From: Amycolatopsis tucumanensis
Lineage (GTDB): Bacteria > Actinomycetota > Actinomycetes > Mycobacteriales > Pseudonocardiaceae
Length of the DNA: 64,000 bases
Direction of reading: 5' to 3'
Assembly (NCBI RefSeq): GCF_021654135.1
Contig: NZ_JAKGSD010000042.1
Span: forward strand, 1-64,000
This document shows positions 39,109-48,673 of the stretch, one piece after another. Position 1 is the stretch's first letter. The number at the start of each line of letters is the position of its first letter. A program made the position numbers and the translations under genes. The notes beneath the pieces are model-generated. The model searched no databases, was not told the DNA's origin, and was given only the letters and a program-made list of their open reading frames with translations.

Positions 39109-39927
39109 TCAGCCGAGGACGGTCGCGGCGAGGTCGTCGGCCAGGGCGCGGCTCGCGGCGGCGATTCCGGACCAGCGGCGCGTCAGGTCCGGGTCGATCT
39201 CCAGCGGGCGGCCGCGCACGTCGATCACCGCGCCGCCGGCCGCGGGCACCGTGACCATCGCCGTTGCGAGGTCGACCAGCCGGTGGGTGTCCGAACCCGG
39301 GTCGCAGAACGCGTCGACCGAGCCTTCGGCGACCAGCGCGCACTCCAGCACCGTGGTGGACAGGATCCGCACGCGCTGGGCCTTGTCCGCGACGCGCATC
39401 CAGGCTTCGGCGTTGCGCTTGTGCGGGCGGAGCAGGTTGACCGTCGCGCCGGTGAGCGTGGTGCGGCCGGTGGTGCGGAACGGGACCGGCTCGCCGGCGC
39501 GGGCGTGCCAGGCGCGGCCGGTGTCCAGCCACACGGTGAGCGCCTCGGTCGCCTGGCCGTCGACCGCGACCGTGCCGCCGAAGCAGCTCAGCGGCACCCC
39601 GTTGGCGGCGTTGTTGGAGCCGTCGACCGGGTCGACGACGAGCGTCACCGCGGAGCCGTTGTCGACGAAACCGACCTCTTCGCTGAGCAGGTTGACGCGG
39701 TGCCGGTCCGCCTCCTCGGCGATCGCGGCCTCGACGATCTCGTCCACGCGCATGGTCGGGGTGCCGTCCGCGCCGTCGGCGACCTTCTCGGCCAGCTCCG
39801 CGCGGGTGTGCCTGCGGCGGGCGTCCCCGTAGGCGGCGCTGGCGGCGCGGGCCATCGCGGCGAGTGCGGGGTGGACGTTCTCGGGAAGTCCCGGGGCGGG
39901 CACCGGCCACGCGATTTTCGTGCTCAT
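39109..39927 (-). CDS. Inositol monophosphatase-family protein
   Basis: A 272-residue Mg-dependent phosphatase of the IMPase/FBPase superfamily. The metal-binding motifs are NLLSEEVGFVDNG (Glu) and LVVDPVDGSNNAANGVPL (Asp-x2-Asp-Gly-Ser); the third, GSVDAFCDPGSDTHRLVDLA, carries the C-terminal aspartate in a form that departs from the usual WD motif. It may act on inositol-1-phosphate, needed for mycothiol and phosphatidylinositol, or on PAP or a sugar phosphate. ATG 39927 is used. It is divergent from the FBP zinc-finger gene with 57 bp between. Confidence 0.85.
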   Translation of the reverse strand: MSTKIAWPVPAPGLPENVHPALAAMARAASAAYGDARRRHTRAELAEKVADGADGTPTMRVDEIVEAAIAEEADRHRVNLLSEEVGFVDNGSAVTLVVDPVDGSNNAANGVPLSCFGGTVAVDGQATEALTVWLDTGRAWHARAGEPVPFRTTGRTTLTGATVNLLRPHKRNAEAWMRVADKAQRVRILSTTVLECALVAEGSVDAFCDPGSDTHRLVDLATAMVTVPAAGGAVIDVRGRPLEIDPDLTRRWSGIAAASRALADDLAATVLG

Positions 39928-39984
39928 CACAGTCGATCCTAAATGACTTGCCCGCTCGCGGCGTTGCGACGGATCATTCCGGCC

Positions 39985-40488
39985 GTGCAACCCCTTGACG
40001 AGAACCGCATCCGCAAGTCGTTCGTGAACTGCTCGAAGGGGGAGGCGCAACGGCTGGCGCTGCCGCCGGGACTGTCCGGTCTCGACTGGTCCGAAGTGGA
40101 CTTCCTCGGCTGGCGGGACCCGCGTGCGGCGCAGAACGCCTACCTCGTGGCGCCCTACGGGGACGAGGTGGTCGGAGTCGCGCTGCGGGCCGCGGCGAAG
40201 CACCGGAGCTCCCTGAAGTCCTCGCTGTGCGCCTTCTGCGGCACGATCCACGCGGCGACGGACGTCTCGTTGTTCGCCGCGCGGCGGGTCGGCGCGGCGG
40301 GGAAGCAGGGCAACACCGTCGGGACGTACGTGTGCGCCGACCTGGCCTGCGGGCTGTACCTGCGGGGCAAGCGCCGCCCGGCGGTGCACAACCCGGTGGA
40401 CCGCGCGCCGCTCGAGGAGCGGGTGGAGCGGATGCTCGCCAACGTGGCGCGCTTCCTGGACGAGGTGACCACCGACAACGTCGGCTGA
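39985..40488 (+). CDS. FBP-family (FusB-like) treble-clef zinc-finger protein
   Basis: A 167-residue protein of the EF-G-binding FBP/FusB C-terminal type. The four-cysteine zinc knuckle is visible: SLCAFCGTIH and, 40 residues later, GTYVCADLACGLYLRGK; the Leu-Gly-Trp-Arg-Asp segment (VDFLGWRDPRAAQNAY) is also characteristic. FusB frees EF-G from fusidic acid on the ribosome; chromosomal actinobacterial forms lack the long N-terminal helix bundle and their role is unclear. GTG 39985 is preferred over 39943 because the family starts near LDENRIRKSFVN. It is followed by a repeat-rich gap. Confidence 0.83.
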   Translation: MQPLDENRIRKSFVNCSKGEAQRLALPPGLSGLDWSEVDFLGWRDPRAAQNAYLVAPYGDEVVGVALRAAAKHRSSLKSSLCAFCGTIHAATDVSLFAARRVGAAGKQGNTVGTYVCADLACGLYLRGKRRPAVHNPVDRAPLEERVERMLANVARFLDEVTTDNVG

Positions 40489-40680
40489 CGCCGCGCTTGG
40501 CTCGCCGCCCGGAAAGGGTGAACCACCGCGAGTGTGGAACCTCTGACACGAGTGGGAACTCGCCACGCGCGGAGGGCCGACTCGGTGGCTGGAGGGGTGG
40601 ACTCGGCGGCCGGCTGATCGGTGCCCGTGAAGGCGACAAGGCGCCCGGAGAGGCGAATCAGCCGGACGCGGGACACAGAC

Positions 40681-40862
40681 GGCGAACTGGGCGCGCTGAG
40701 TGGCGAACGCGCACTCCGGTGGGCGAATGCGCGGTCGAGGGCGAACCCGCGCCAACTGGCGAACACGCCGCGCGGAGGGGCGTACGCGGCGGCGGGAGGG
40801 TGGACTCGACGCAGCGGGTGAAGGGGCGAACCCGGAGCGGCGAACACGGCCGTGTTCGCCGC
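40681..40862. terminator. GGCGAA repeat array ending in a perfect palindrome terminator
   Basis: Between the FBP gene and fbiC, GGCGAAC or one-base variants occur at 40681, 40702, 40723, 40739, 40758, 40779, 40825 and 40839, often 16-21 bp apart. The last is the left arm of a 26-bp perfect palindrome (40837-40862) with core AACACGGCCGTGTT. The palindrome lies 15 bp from the fbiC stop and would form a strong stem on either strand, so it is a likely bidirectional terminator. The region 40489-40680 shows nothing else. Confidence 0.7.
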
Positions 40863-40877
40863 CCCGGGCGCCGGCTC

Positions 40878-43469
40878 TCAGCTGACGATCGGCAGTGACA
40901 GCGGCCGTCGGACGGCCTGGGCGACTCCGTCGGAGGCCAGTGCCGCCGCCACGCGGTCCGGCGCCGGGCGGCCGTACGTCGTCGTGCGCTGGACCAGTGG
41001 GCGTCCGATCGGTGCGACCATCTTCTCCAGCTCGCTGATCGTCTTGTACGAGCCGTTGTCCGCGCCCGCCATGCGGCTGATCGTCTCCTCCATCAGCGTG
41101 CCGCCGAGGTCGTTCACGCCGCCGTTCAACACGTCCCGGCAGGTGTCCTCGCCCAGCTTCACCCACGAGCACTGGATGTTGTCGATCAGGCCGTGCAGCA
41201 GGATCCGCGCCAGCGCGTGCACCGCCCGGTTCTCGCGCTTCGTCGGGCCGGGGCGGGACAGCCCCGCCAGATAAATCGGTGCGTTCTGGTGGATGAACGG
41301 CAGCAGCACGAACTCGGTGAACCCGCGCCGCCCGGTCTTCTCCAGCGCCCGCCGCTGCAGGTCGGCGATCAGCTTGATGTGCCCGACCCAGTGGGCGGGC
41401 GTGTCGACGTGCCCGTACATCATCGTCGAGGTCGTCGGGATGCCCAGCTCGTGCGCCGTGGACACCACCTCGATCCAGCTCGACGTCGGCAGCTTGCCCT
41501 TGGTGAGCACCCACCGCACGTCGTCGTCCAGGATCTCCGCCGCCGTGCCCGGCAGGGAGTCCACACCGGACTCGTGCGCGCGCGTCAGCCAGTCCCGGAT
41601 GGACATGTTCGTCCGGGACGCGCCGTTCACGACCTCCATCGGGCTGTAGGAGTGCAGGTGGATGTCCGGCTGCCGCCGCTTCACCTCGGCCGCCAGGTCG
41701 AAGTACGCCGTGCCGGGCATGTCCGGGTGGATTCCGCCCTGCATGCAGATTTCCGTCGCCCCGGCCTCCCACGCCTGGTCGACGCGGTCACCGACCTGCG
41801 ACAGCGACAGCGTGTAGGCGTCGGCGTCCGTGCGACGCTGCGCGAACGCGCAGAACCGGCAGCCGGTGTAGCAGACGTTGGTGAAGTTGATGTTCCGCGT
41901 CACCACGAACGTGACGTCGTCGCCGTTGACGTCCCGGCGCAGCCCGTCCGCCAGCGAGGCGAGCGCCTCCAGCTCGGCGCCGTCCGCGTGCAACAACGCG
42001 AGAGCGTCCTCATCGGACAGACCGGCCGGGTCGCGTTCCGCGCGACGCAACGCTTCCGCGATGTCAGTGTCCATCCGGCGCGGCGCGGTCGGAACCTGCG
42101 AAGCGAGTTCCTTCCAGTCGCCGTACACGGAATCGAAGTCGCTGCGCCGGTCCTCCGTGCGGCCGGTGGTGTCGACCTCGACGTGCAGGTCGGTGCGCCC
42201 GGTGCCGGCCTGGTCCTGCCAGCCGCCGTCCGGCTCCTGCCACGGGCGGCCCTCCAGGACCGCGTCCTCCCGCGCCAGGCCGGTCTCCGGATCGGCCAGC
42301 GCGGCGACGTGCCCGGCGACGCGCGGATCCAGCCACGGCTCACCGGCGAGCAGGTACTCGGGGTAGATCGTCAGCCGCTCGCGCAGCGTGTAACCGGCCT
42401 TCTCGGTCTGCCGGGCCAGCTCGTCGATCTGCGGCCAGGCGCGCTCGGGGTTGACGTGGTCGGGCGTGAGCGGCGAAACCCCGCCCCAGTCGTCGATCCC
42501 GGCGCGCACCATGAGGTCGTACTGGCTGCCGATCAGGTTCGGCGGCGCCTGGATGCGCATCTTCGGGCCGAACACGAGCCGCGCGACGGCGATCGTCGCG
42601 GCCAGCTCCTGCAGGTCGGCGTCCGGCGTGGCGCGCATCTTGGTGTCCGGCTTGGCGCGGAAGTTCTGCACGATGACTTCCTGGATGCCGCCGTACTGGC
42701 GCGCCACCTTGCGGATCGCGAACAGGGCGTCCGCGCGCTCTTCGTAGTTCTCGCCGATGCCGATCAGGATGCCGGTGGTGAACGGCACGGACGTCCGCCC
42801 GGCGTCCTCCAGCACCCGCAGCCGCACGGCCGGGTCCTTGTCCGGCGAGCCGTAGTGCGGGCCGCCGCGCTCGCTCCACAGCCGGGTCGCGGTGGTCTCC
42901 AGCATCATGCCCATCGACGGCGCCACCGGCTTGAGGCGCTGCAGGTCCTGCCAGGTCATGACGCCGGGGTTGAGGTGCGGCAGCAGACCGGTCTGCTCCA
43001 GCACCAGGATCGCCATCGCGCGCACGTAGGACAGCGTGTCGTCGTAGCCGTGCGCGTCCAGCCACTCGCGGGCCTGCTTCCAGCGGTCCTCGGGGCGGTC
43101 GCCGAGGGTGAACAGGGCTTCCTTGCAGCCCATCGCCGCGCCCTGCCGCGCGATCTCCAGCACCTCGTCCGGCGACAGGAACGGGGCGTCCAGTTTGCCC
43201 GGAACCGTCGCGAAAGTGCAGTACCCGCAGCGGTCGCGGCACAGCCGGGTGAGTGGGATGAACACCTTGCGGCTGTAGGTGATGACGCCTTCGCGGCCGG
43301 CTTCGGCCAGTCCGGCGTCGCGGATGCGGGAGGCGTGCTCGGACAGCGTTTCGAGGTCTTCGTCGCGCGCGTGCAACAGCACGGTCGCCTCGGTGATGTC
43401 GAGGGTCTTGCCGTCGCGGGCACGGGCCAGCGCGCGGCGCATCGCGGAGGCGGTGGGAGCGGATGCCAT
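40878..43469 (-). CDS. fbiC: 7,8-didemethyl-8-hydroxy-5-deazariboflavin synthase FbiC (CofG/CofH fusion)
   Basis: An 863-residue double radical-SAM enzyme that builds the deazaflavin core (Fo) of coenzyme F420 from tyrosine and a pyrimidine precursor. The N-terminal CofG-like half has its 4Fe-4S motif CRDRCGYC at 77-84; the C-terminal CofH-like half has CYTGCRFC at 533-540. Other landmarks are [49 protein letters not shown] and [19 protein letters not shown]. The fused form is characteristic of actinobacteria. ATG 43469 is used; upstream residues from 43532 are not conserved in type. It stands alone; other F420 genes lie outside the window. Confidence 0.95.
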   Translation of the reverse strand: MASAPTASAMRRALARARDGKTLDITEATVLLHARDEDLETLSEHASRIRDAGLAEAGREGVITYSRKVFIPLTRLCRDRCGYCTFATVPGKLDAPFLSPDEVLEIARQGAAMGCKEALFTLGDRPEDRWKQAREWLDAHGYDDTLSYVRAMAILVLEQTGLLPHLNPGVMTWQDLQRLKPVAPSMGMMLETTATRLWSERGGPHYGSPDKDPAVRLRVLEDAGRTSVPFTTGILIGIGENYEERADALFAIRKVARQYGGIQEVIVQNFRAKPDTKMRATPDADLQELAATIAVARLVFGPKMRIQAPPNLIGSQYDLMVRAGIDDWGGVSPLTPDHVNPERAWPQIDELARQTEKAGYTLRERLTIYPEYLLAGEPWLDPRVAGHVAALADPETGLAREDAVLEGRPWQEPDGGWQDQAGTGRTDLHVEVDTTGRTEDRRSDFDSVYGDWKELASQVPTAPRRMDTDIAEALRRAERDPAGLSDEDALALLHADGAELEALASLADGLRRDVNGDDVTFVVTRNINFTNVCYTGCRFCAFAQRRTDADAYTLSLSQVGDRVDQAWEAGATEICMQGGIHPDMPGTAYFDLAAEVKRRQPDIHLHSYSPMEVVNGASRTNMSIRDWLTRAHESGVDSLPGTAAEILDDDVRWVLTKGKLPTSSWIEVVSTAHELGIPTTSTMMYGHVDTPAHWVGHIKLIADLQRRALEKTGRRGFTEFVLLPFIHQNAPIYLAGLSRPGPTKRENRAVHALARILLHGLIDNIQCSWVKLGEDTCRDVLNGGVNDLGGTLMEETISRMAGADNGSYKTISELEKMVAPIGRPLVQRTTTYGRPAPDRVAAALASDGVAQAVRRPLSLPIVS

Positions 43470-43616
43470 ACCGGAAACGCTAGGACCGGCCCGGCCCGCG
43501 GTGCCAGGACCAGACCGCGCAAGATCGGCCACACCGGGTGGCGGGAACCCTGTTTCCGCTGCTCACCACGGCCGTGGTCGTTGCGCCGCGGCCGGTGCGG
43601 GCGTATTACCTAAAGT

Positions 43617-45203
43617 GTGGCTTCAGTGATCGGCAAGCGGGTCGGCGGCAAGACCTACTACTACCTCGCGCACACCGGGCGGGTGAACGGCGCGCCGCGG
43701 ATCACGTCGCAGCGTTATCTCGGCACCGCCGAAGACATCGCAGCAGCTCTGGACGGTGCAGCCGGTTCACCCGACGGTACGCGGCACCTGGCGTTCGGTG
43801 ACGTCGCCGCCGTCTGGTCCACCCTGGAGCGGCTCCAGGTGCGCTCGGCGATCGACGACGTGCTCGGCTCACGCAAGGCGAAAGTGTCGATCGGGACGTA
43901 CTTCGCGTTGGCGGTGCTGCACCGCGCGACCGCGCCGGGCACGGATCTGGCGCAGTGGTGGGCGGACAGCGCGGCGAGCCGGTTCGTGCGGCCGCGGATC
44001 GGCGCGGCCGCCGTGCAGGACGACGAGTTCTGGCGCGCCACGCGGCGGCTGACGCGGGCGCAGCTGGAGCGGATCGAGGAGGCGGTGTCCGCGCGCGTGC
44101 GGGAACACCTGCCGGAGCCGATCCTGCTCGCGGTGGACGTGCCGAACTTCGCGACCTACGCGGAATCGGAAACCGCGGCGGCGTCCCCGGCCGGGTTGAG
44201 CACGGTGGTCACGCGGGACGGCGCGATCCCGCTGGCGTCGAGCGTGTACCGGCGGGAGGGCGCGGTCCCGTTCGGGGTGTCGGCCGACCGGCTGGCGTCG
44301 CGGGTGGCCGGCCCGGTGACGCTGGTGTTCGAGACGGGCCAGCACGCGCAGCTCGACCTCGACGACGGCAGGCACTTCGTCGGCGCGTTGCCGCTGGGTG
44401 ACTACCCCGAGCTGCTGGCGCGCCCGGCGTCGGCGCGCCGATCGGTCGGCCCGGACCGCTTCGCCGGGGTGACGGCCCTCGACACGCACGCCGTGGTGTC
44501 CGGCACGACCCGGCGGGTGGTGCTCACGCACTCGGCGAAGCTGCACGCCGCGCAGGCGCGGGGGTTCGCCCAGGCGTTGAGCAGCGCCACGCGGCAGCTC
44601 GACGGTCTCGCCCTGGCGCTGGCGGCGGGCACCAACCGGCGGCCGCGCGAGCAGGTGCTGACCGAGATCGCGCGGATCACCCGGGTGCGGTGGGTCGACC
44701 GCGTGCTGTCCACGCGGCTGACCGGGACGCGCCCAGCTGAGCTGCGGCTGGAGTGGCGGGTCGACGAGAACGCCCGGTCGCGCCTGGACGAGGAGTACTT
44801 CGGCAAGCAGCTGCTGGTGACCGACCACGACTGGCCGGTCGCCGACGTGATCACCGCGTACCGGGCGCGCTACCACCTGGACTCGACGTTCCGGCAGCTC
44901 AACGGCCCGTTCGTGGCCGCGTCCGCGCCGCGGCGGCACTGGACCGAGCACCGGATCGCGGTGCACTCGCTGGTGAGCGTGCTGGCGACGGCGGTGACGC
45001 ACGTGATGCGGCAGGAGGCCGACCGGGCCGGGCTGGACCTGTCGGTGCGTGAGCTGCTGGACCTGCTGTCGCGGATCGGGGAGACGGTGCTGCGGTACCC
45101 GTCGACCGGGGGCCGCCCACGCACCCGGCGGCTGCTGACCTGCCGGGACGCGGTGCAGCAGAAGCTGTTCGACCTGTTCGGCCTGGACGCCTACGCGCCC
45201 TGA
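43617..45203 (+). CDS. IS1634-like transposase, solitary, possibly domesticated
   Basis: A 528-residue protein of the IS1634 branch of IS4-type DDE transposases. The start KTYYYLAHTGRVNGAPRITS, QRYLGTAEDI is typical; VDVPNFATYAESE replaces the usual D-x-T-x-F catalytic strand; the C-terminal YRARYHLDSTFRQLNGPFVA carries the Y-(2)-R-(3)-E/D region, where the expected acidic residue reads as Asp rather than Glu. I could not find terminal inverted repeats or a target duplication on either side, and codon use is like its neighbours. It starts at GTG 43617 with a -10-like TACCTA just upstream (leaderless). Either an old immobile IS or a captured gene. Confidence 0.72.
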   Translation: MASVIGKRVGGKTYYYLAHTGRVNGAPRITSQRYLGTAEDIAAALDGAAGSPDGTRHLAFGDVAAVWSTLERLQVRSAIDDVLGSRKAKVSIGTYFALAVLHRATAPGTDLAQWWADSAASRFVRPRIGAAAVQDDEFWRATRRLTRAQLERIEEAVSARVREHLPEPILLAVDVPNFATYAESETAAASPAGLSTVVTRDGAIPLASSVYRREGAVPFGVSADRLASRVAGPVTLVFETGQHAQLDLDDGRHFVGALPLGDYPELLARPASARRSVGPDRFAGVTALDTHAVVSGTTRRVVLTHSAKLHAAQARGFAQALSSATRQLDGLALALAAGTNRRPREQVLTEIARITRVRWVDRVLSTRLTGTRPAELRLEWRVDENARSRLDEEYFGKQLLVTDHDWPVADVITAYRARYHLDSTFRQLNGPFVAASAPRRHWTEHRIAVHSLVSVLATAVTHVMRQEADRAGLDLSVRELLDLLSRIGETVLRYPSTGGRPRTRRLLTCRDAVQQKLFDLFGLDAYAP

Positions 45204-45212
45204 GCCGGGGAC

Positions 45213-46814
45213 TCACTCCTCGGTCAGCAGGTGCTTCTCGCGGACCGCGGGCAGCGACAGGGAGCGGTAGCCGGCCTTGTCGAACAGCACGGTGACCTTC
45301 TCGGCCTCCCGGCGCACGACCTGGCCGGTGCCCCACTCCGCGTGCCGCACCGACGTGCCGGGCTGGAACTCGCCGTCGGACGGGGTCAGCTCGGCCGCCG
45401 TGCCCGCGTCGCAGGTGTCGCAGAACCCGCACGGTTCGTCCAGCGTCTCGCCGAAGTAGCCGAGCAGGAACTGGCGTCGGCACGCGGACGTCTCGGCGTA
45501 CTCGCGCATCACCTCGACGCGGGACCGGTCGAGCTTCTTGCGCTGCTCGGACACCTCGGCGGCGCGCTCGGTCGCCTCCTCCGGGTCGGTGTCGGCGTAG
45601 CTGAACTTCCCCTGCCCGGTCTCCTCGACCAGGCCGGTCTGCTCCAGCAGGTTCAGGTTGTTCATCGCCCGGCGGTGCGACTGGTCCACCTCGCCGTCGA
45701 TCTCCTGGGGGCTGGCCGGGCCGTCCTGCTCGCGCAGGGACTCGGCGAGCTCGGCGATGCCCTCGTCGTCGAAGCGCCGCGCGGTGAGGAACTTCTGCAG
45801 GCTCAGGTCCTCCGGCCGGTAGAACAGCAGCGCGTCGGCGCGCTCGCCGTCCCGGCCGGCGCGGCCGATCTGCTGGTAGTACGAGTCGACCGACTCGGGC
45901 ACCGACGCGTGCACGACGAACCGCACGTTCGGCTTGTCGATGCCCATGCCGAACGCCGACGTGGCGACGACGACGTCCACCCGGTCGGCGAGGAAGTCTT
46001 CGTGCACGCGTTTGCGGTCGGCCGCCTTCATCCCGGCGTGGTAGGCCGCCGCGCCCAGTTCCTCGGCGTAGCGTTCGCTGTCCTTGCGCGTCGCGGCGTA
46101 CACCAGGCCGGGCTTCTCCGCGTCCCGCACCCACTGCAGCAGGGCGGCGCGCTTGTCCTCCTCGATGGTGGCGCGGTGCACCGAGAGGTGGAGGTTCGGC
46201 CGGTCGAACCCGGACACCACGCGCACCGGGTCGCGCAGGCCGAGGTGCTCGACGATGTCGTCCCGGACCGGCCCGCCCGCGGTCGCGGTCAGCGCCAGCA
46301 CGCGCGGGTGCCCGAGCCGCTCGATGGCGTGCCCGAGCCGGAGGTAGTCCGGCCGGAAGTCGTGGCCCCACGCGGACACGCAGTGCGCCTCGTCGACGAC
46401 GAACAGGCTCGGCCGGATCTCGTCGAGCTGCTCCAGCACCTCGTCCTTGGCCAGCTGCTCCGGCGCGAGGAACAGGTACTCGGCGTCGCCGCGGGTGACC
46501 GCGTCCCAGGCCTTGTTCGTGGTGCGCGCGGGCTGCGCGGAGTTGACCGCGACCGCGTCCGGGGCGTCGCTGTCCTCGATCTGCCCCACCTGGTCCCGCT
46601 GCAACGCGGTCAGCGGCGACACGACGAGCGTCGGCCCGTCCATCAGCAGCGCGGGGATCTGGTAGATCGCGGACTTGCCGGACCCGGTCGGCATGACGGC
46701 GAGCACGTCGTGCCCGTCGAGCAGCGCTGCCATCGCGGTCAGCTGGTCGTCGCGCAGTTCCGCCCAGCCGAAGGTGTCGCGTGCGGTCCGGCGGAGTTCG
46801 TCGTGTCTGGACAC
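45213..46814 (-). CDS. recQ: RecQ-family ATP-dependent DNA helicase
   Basis: A 533-residue superfamily 2 helicase. Motif I AVMPTGSGKSAIYQIPALL, motif II VVDEAHCVSAWGHDFRPDYL, motif III LALTATAGG, motif V VVATSAFGMGIDKPNVRFV and motif VI QQIGRAGRDGERADALLFY are intact. The RecQ zinc site is ACRRQFLLGYFGETLDEPCG plus FCDTC. No HRDC domain follows; the last 60 residues (SVRHAEWGTGQVVRREAEKV) look like a small Tudor-like domain as in UvrD/PcrA. GTG 46814 gives the family start. It is divergent from a Nudix gene. Confidence 0.9.
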   Translation of the reverse strand: MSRHDELRRTARDTFGWAELRDDQLTAMAALLDGHDVLAVMPTGSGKSAIYQIPALLMDGPTLVVSPLTALQRDQVGQIEDSDAPDAVAVNSAQPARTTNKAWDAVTRGDAEYLFLAPEQLAKDEVLEQLDEIRPSLFVVDEAHCVSAWGHDFRPDYLRLGHAIERLGHPRVLALTATAGGPVRDDIVEHLGLRDPVRVVSGFDRPNLHLSVHRATIEEDKRAALLQWVRDAEKPGLVYAATRKDSERYAEELGAAAYHAGMKAADRKRVHEDFLADRVDVVVATSAFGMGIDKPNVRFVVHASVPESVDSYYQQIGRAGRDGERADALLFYRPEDLSLQKFLTARRFDDEGIAELAESLREQDGPASPQEIDGEVDQSHRRAMNNLNLLEQTGLVEETGQGKFSYADTDPEEATERAAEVSEQRKKLDRSRVEVMREYAETSACRRQFLLGYFGETLDEPCGFCDTCDAGTAAELTPSDGEFQPGTSVRHAEWGTGQVVRREAEKVTVLFDKAGYRSLSLPAVREKHLLTEE

Positions 46815-46864
46815 CGGCGGGGTGTTCCCCCATCCGTGGGGCGGAAACGTCGTAGGCTGCGGGC

Positions 46865-47386
46865 ATGCTGGAGGCCTACACCGCACGGAACGAGACCGAG
46901 AACGCCGATGTGGCGCGGATCCGGGAGGTGCTGGCCACCGCGGCGGACCCGTTCTCGCGGAAGATTCCCTTGCACGTCACCGGTTCCGCGGTGATCGTGC
47001 ACCCGGAGAGCCGCCGCGTGCTGCTGCGCTGGCACCAGCGTCAGCAGGCGTGGCTGCAGGTCGGCGGGCACGGCGACCCGGGTGAGACGGACCCGCTGGT
47101 GATCGCGCTGCGCGAAGGGCGCGAGGAGACCGGGCTGACCGATCTGCGGCCGTGGCCGACCGCGGACCTGCTGCACGCGGTGGTCGTCCCGGTGCCCGCG
47201 AAGGGCGCCGAGCCCGCGCACGAACACGCGGACCTGCGGTACGTGCTGGCGACCGGGCAGCCGGAAGCGGCGCGGCCGGAGAAGCCGGACGCGCCGCTGA
47301 AGTGGCTCCCGCTCGACGAAGCGATCGACGCCGTCTCGGAGGACAACCTGCGCGAGACGCTGCGCCGCGTTCAGGAGCGGCTCTAG
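46865..47386 (+). CDS. Nudix hydrolase
   Basis: A 173-residue Nudix protein with a full box: GGHGDPGETDPLVIALREGR followed by EETGL. An N-terminal helix region (TENADVARIREVLATAADPF) and PLHVTGSAVIVHPESRRVLL precede it. Nudix enzymes cleave nucleoside diphosphates linked to another group; this subgroup (HxDG-E variant with HQRQQAWLQVGGH) is common in actinobacteria and its substrate is unknown. It starts at ATG 46865, 50 bp from the divergent recQ start. Confidence 0.88.
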   Translation: MLEAYTARNETENADVARIREVLATAADPFSRKIPLHVTGSAVIVHPESRRVLLRWHQRQQAWLQVGGHGDPGETDPLVIALREGREETGLTDLRPWPTADLLHAVVVPVPAKGAEPAHEHADLRYVLATGQPEAARPEKPDAPLKWLPLDEAIDAVSEDNLRETLRRVQERL

Positions 47387-47394
47387 GTGTGTTT

Positions 47395-47740
47395 TTGGTC
47401 AGGTTGGTTCGGGGGTGTGGCCGCCGATGCCGATGTCGTGTTCGGCGAACCAGGCGTGGGCGCGGCGCAGGTGACGGCTTTCTCGTCGGGCAGGGTTTCG
47501 GTGCAGGCCAGGCGAGAGTGGTCGTCGGGGATGCGGCCGAGCTTTGCGACATCGACGTGGATCAGCTCGCCCGGGCGGTCGCCTTGGTAGCGGCGGATCG
47601 GCTCGCCGGTGGCCCGATCACACGCGGCCGGCGGCGGCAGGCCGTGACGGCGCCCGACGCAGCGACCACCCCTGCTCCACGACACACCGGGCCAGCCGCA
47701 GCCGGCCGGTGGGGGTCAATGGCGCGTTCCGGTGCGCCAT
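47395..47740 (-). pseudogene. IS481-family transposase remnant
   Basis: Decayed transposase in at least two frames. The 5' end (ATG at 47740) reads MAHRNAPLTPTGRLRLARCV, a hallmark of IS481 transposases. After a frameshift and internal deletions, pieces of the DDE core remain: IRRYQGDRPGELIHVDVAKL, GRIP, DDHSRLACTETLPDEKAVT, and AEHDIGIGGHTPEPT-like sequence at the end. At about 115 codons it is a third of the usual length. No terminal repeats are seen. The rest of 47387-47858 holds no gene. Confidence 0.8.
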
Positions 47741-47858
47741 CGAGGACCTCCTGGTGATCGGCGTTGTTGCCGCAAGCCACACCGAACCCGGAGGCCTCAC
47801 CCCTGTCAAGACCGTCCTCAGCGTGTCAGCCAGTCACCAACGTCCCCGGACAGCGGAT

Positions 47859-48185
47859 CTAGGAACGTCCCCGGTGCGGGGTCTGGTCGGCGACGCCGTG
47901 GCGCAGCGGGGTGTTCGGCTCGGCCGCCGTCTGCTGCTTGGCGGGCGAGCCGCCGGCGTGGCCGGTCACCTCGGGGATCTTGGTGTGCTCGCCGTGCGAC
48001 GGCTCGGCGCCCTCGTGGAGCTGGCGCTTGCGCACGCGCATCAGCTCCAGCACCGGCAGCCGGTTGGCGTGCTTCAGCTCGTAGGACATCAGCTGGTCGA
48101 GCTGCTCCTCGTCGAGCGACCGGATGCGGTGCTGCAGCGAGGCCAGTGGCAGCTCGTCGTACTCGGGCAGCGGTAGTTCGGACAT
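47859..48185 (-). CDS. Conserved actinobacterial hypothetical protein
   Basis: A 108-residue soluble protein. The first 65 residues form a conserved helical unit (LPLPEYDELPLASLQHRIRS, LDEEQLDQLMSYELKHANRL, PVLELMRVRKRQLHEGAEPS) that I recognise from many actinobacterial hypotheticals but cannot name functionally. The C-terminal 40 residues are polar and variable. ATG 48185 is used; the ribosome site is poor. It is divergent from the copper-storage-protein gene with 83 bp between. A role in the envelope or in stress is often guessed for this type; nothing here proves it. Confidence 0.7.
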   Translation of the reverse strand: MSELPLPEYDELPLASLQHRIRSLDEEQLDQLMSYELKHANRLPVLELMRVRKRQLHEGAEPSHGEHTKIPEVTGHAGGSPAKQQTAAEPNTPLRHGVADQTPHRGRS

Positions 48186-48268
48186 GTGCCAAGGCCTACC
48201 CGGGCGGCGGCCGGGCAAACGGTTGGACCCGGCCCGGCCGGGTATGCGCCGGGGGAGAGGAGGACGTC

Positions 48269-48673
48269 ATGACCCACGCCCTGCGCATGGTGCAGACCCA
48301 CCCCGCCGACCTCGGCGGCCTCGACCCGGAGGCCATCGCCGCGTGCCTGGAGGAGTGCGTGTCCTGCGCCCAGACCTGCACGGCCTGTGCCGACGCCTGC
48401 CTGTCCGAACCGGATCCGGGCCCGATGGTGCGGTGCATCAAGCTCGACCAGGACTGCGCCGCCGTGTGCGCCGCGACCGCGCAGGTGCTGTCCCGCCGCG
48501 GCGACCCCGCCGGGATCGTCTCCGAGCTGCTGGCGCTGTGCGAGAAGGCCTGCCGGGCGTGCGCCGAGGAGTGCGAGAAGCACGCCGGGCACCACGAGCA
48601 CTGCGCGGTGTGCGCCGAGGCCTGCCGCAGCTGCGAGGACGCCTGCCAGCAGCTGCGCCAGCACCTAGGCTGA
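48269..48673 (+). CDS. Four-helix-bundle copper storage protein (Csp-like)
   Basis: A 134-residue Cys-rich protein of the Csp/DUF326 family. I count 18 cysteines, spaced along helices as CxxxC and CxxC (ACLEECVSCAQTCTACADAC, CEKACRACAEECEKHAGHHE, CAVCAEACRSCEDAC), pointing into a bundle that can store many Cu(I) ions. There is no signal peptide, so it matches the cytosolic Csp3 type. It starts at ATG 48269 with GGGAGAGGAGG upstream. It overlaps the convergent glucosidase gene by 9 bp. No copper regulator (CsoR/CueR) or efflux gene is adjacent. Confidence 0.9.
   Translation: MTHALRMVQTHPADLGGLDPEAIAACLEECVSCAQTCTACADACLSEPDPGPMVRCIKLDQDCAAVCAATAQVLSRRGDPAGIVSELLALCEKACRACAEECEKHAGHHEHCAVCAEACRSCEDACQQLRQHLG

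Noticed and set aside
39943-40488. Fusidic acid resistance determinant
   Set aside because: Only the zinc-finger half of FusB is present, a form usual in actinobacterial chromosomes, so resistance cannot be claimed.
41193-43613. 806-codon plus-strand frame opposite fbiC
   Set aside because: Composition is typical of GC-rich antisense frames, and the opposite strand encodes FbiC with both radical-SAM motifs.
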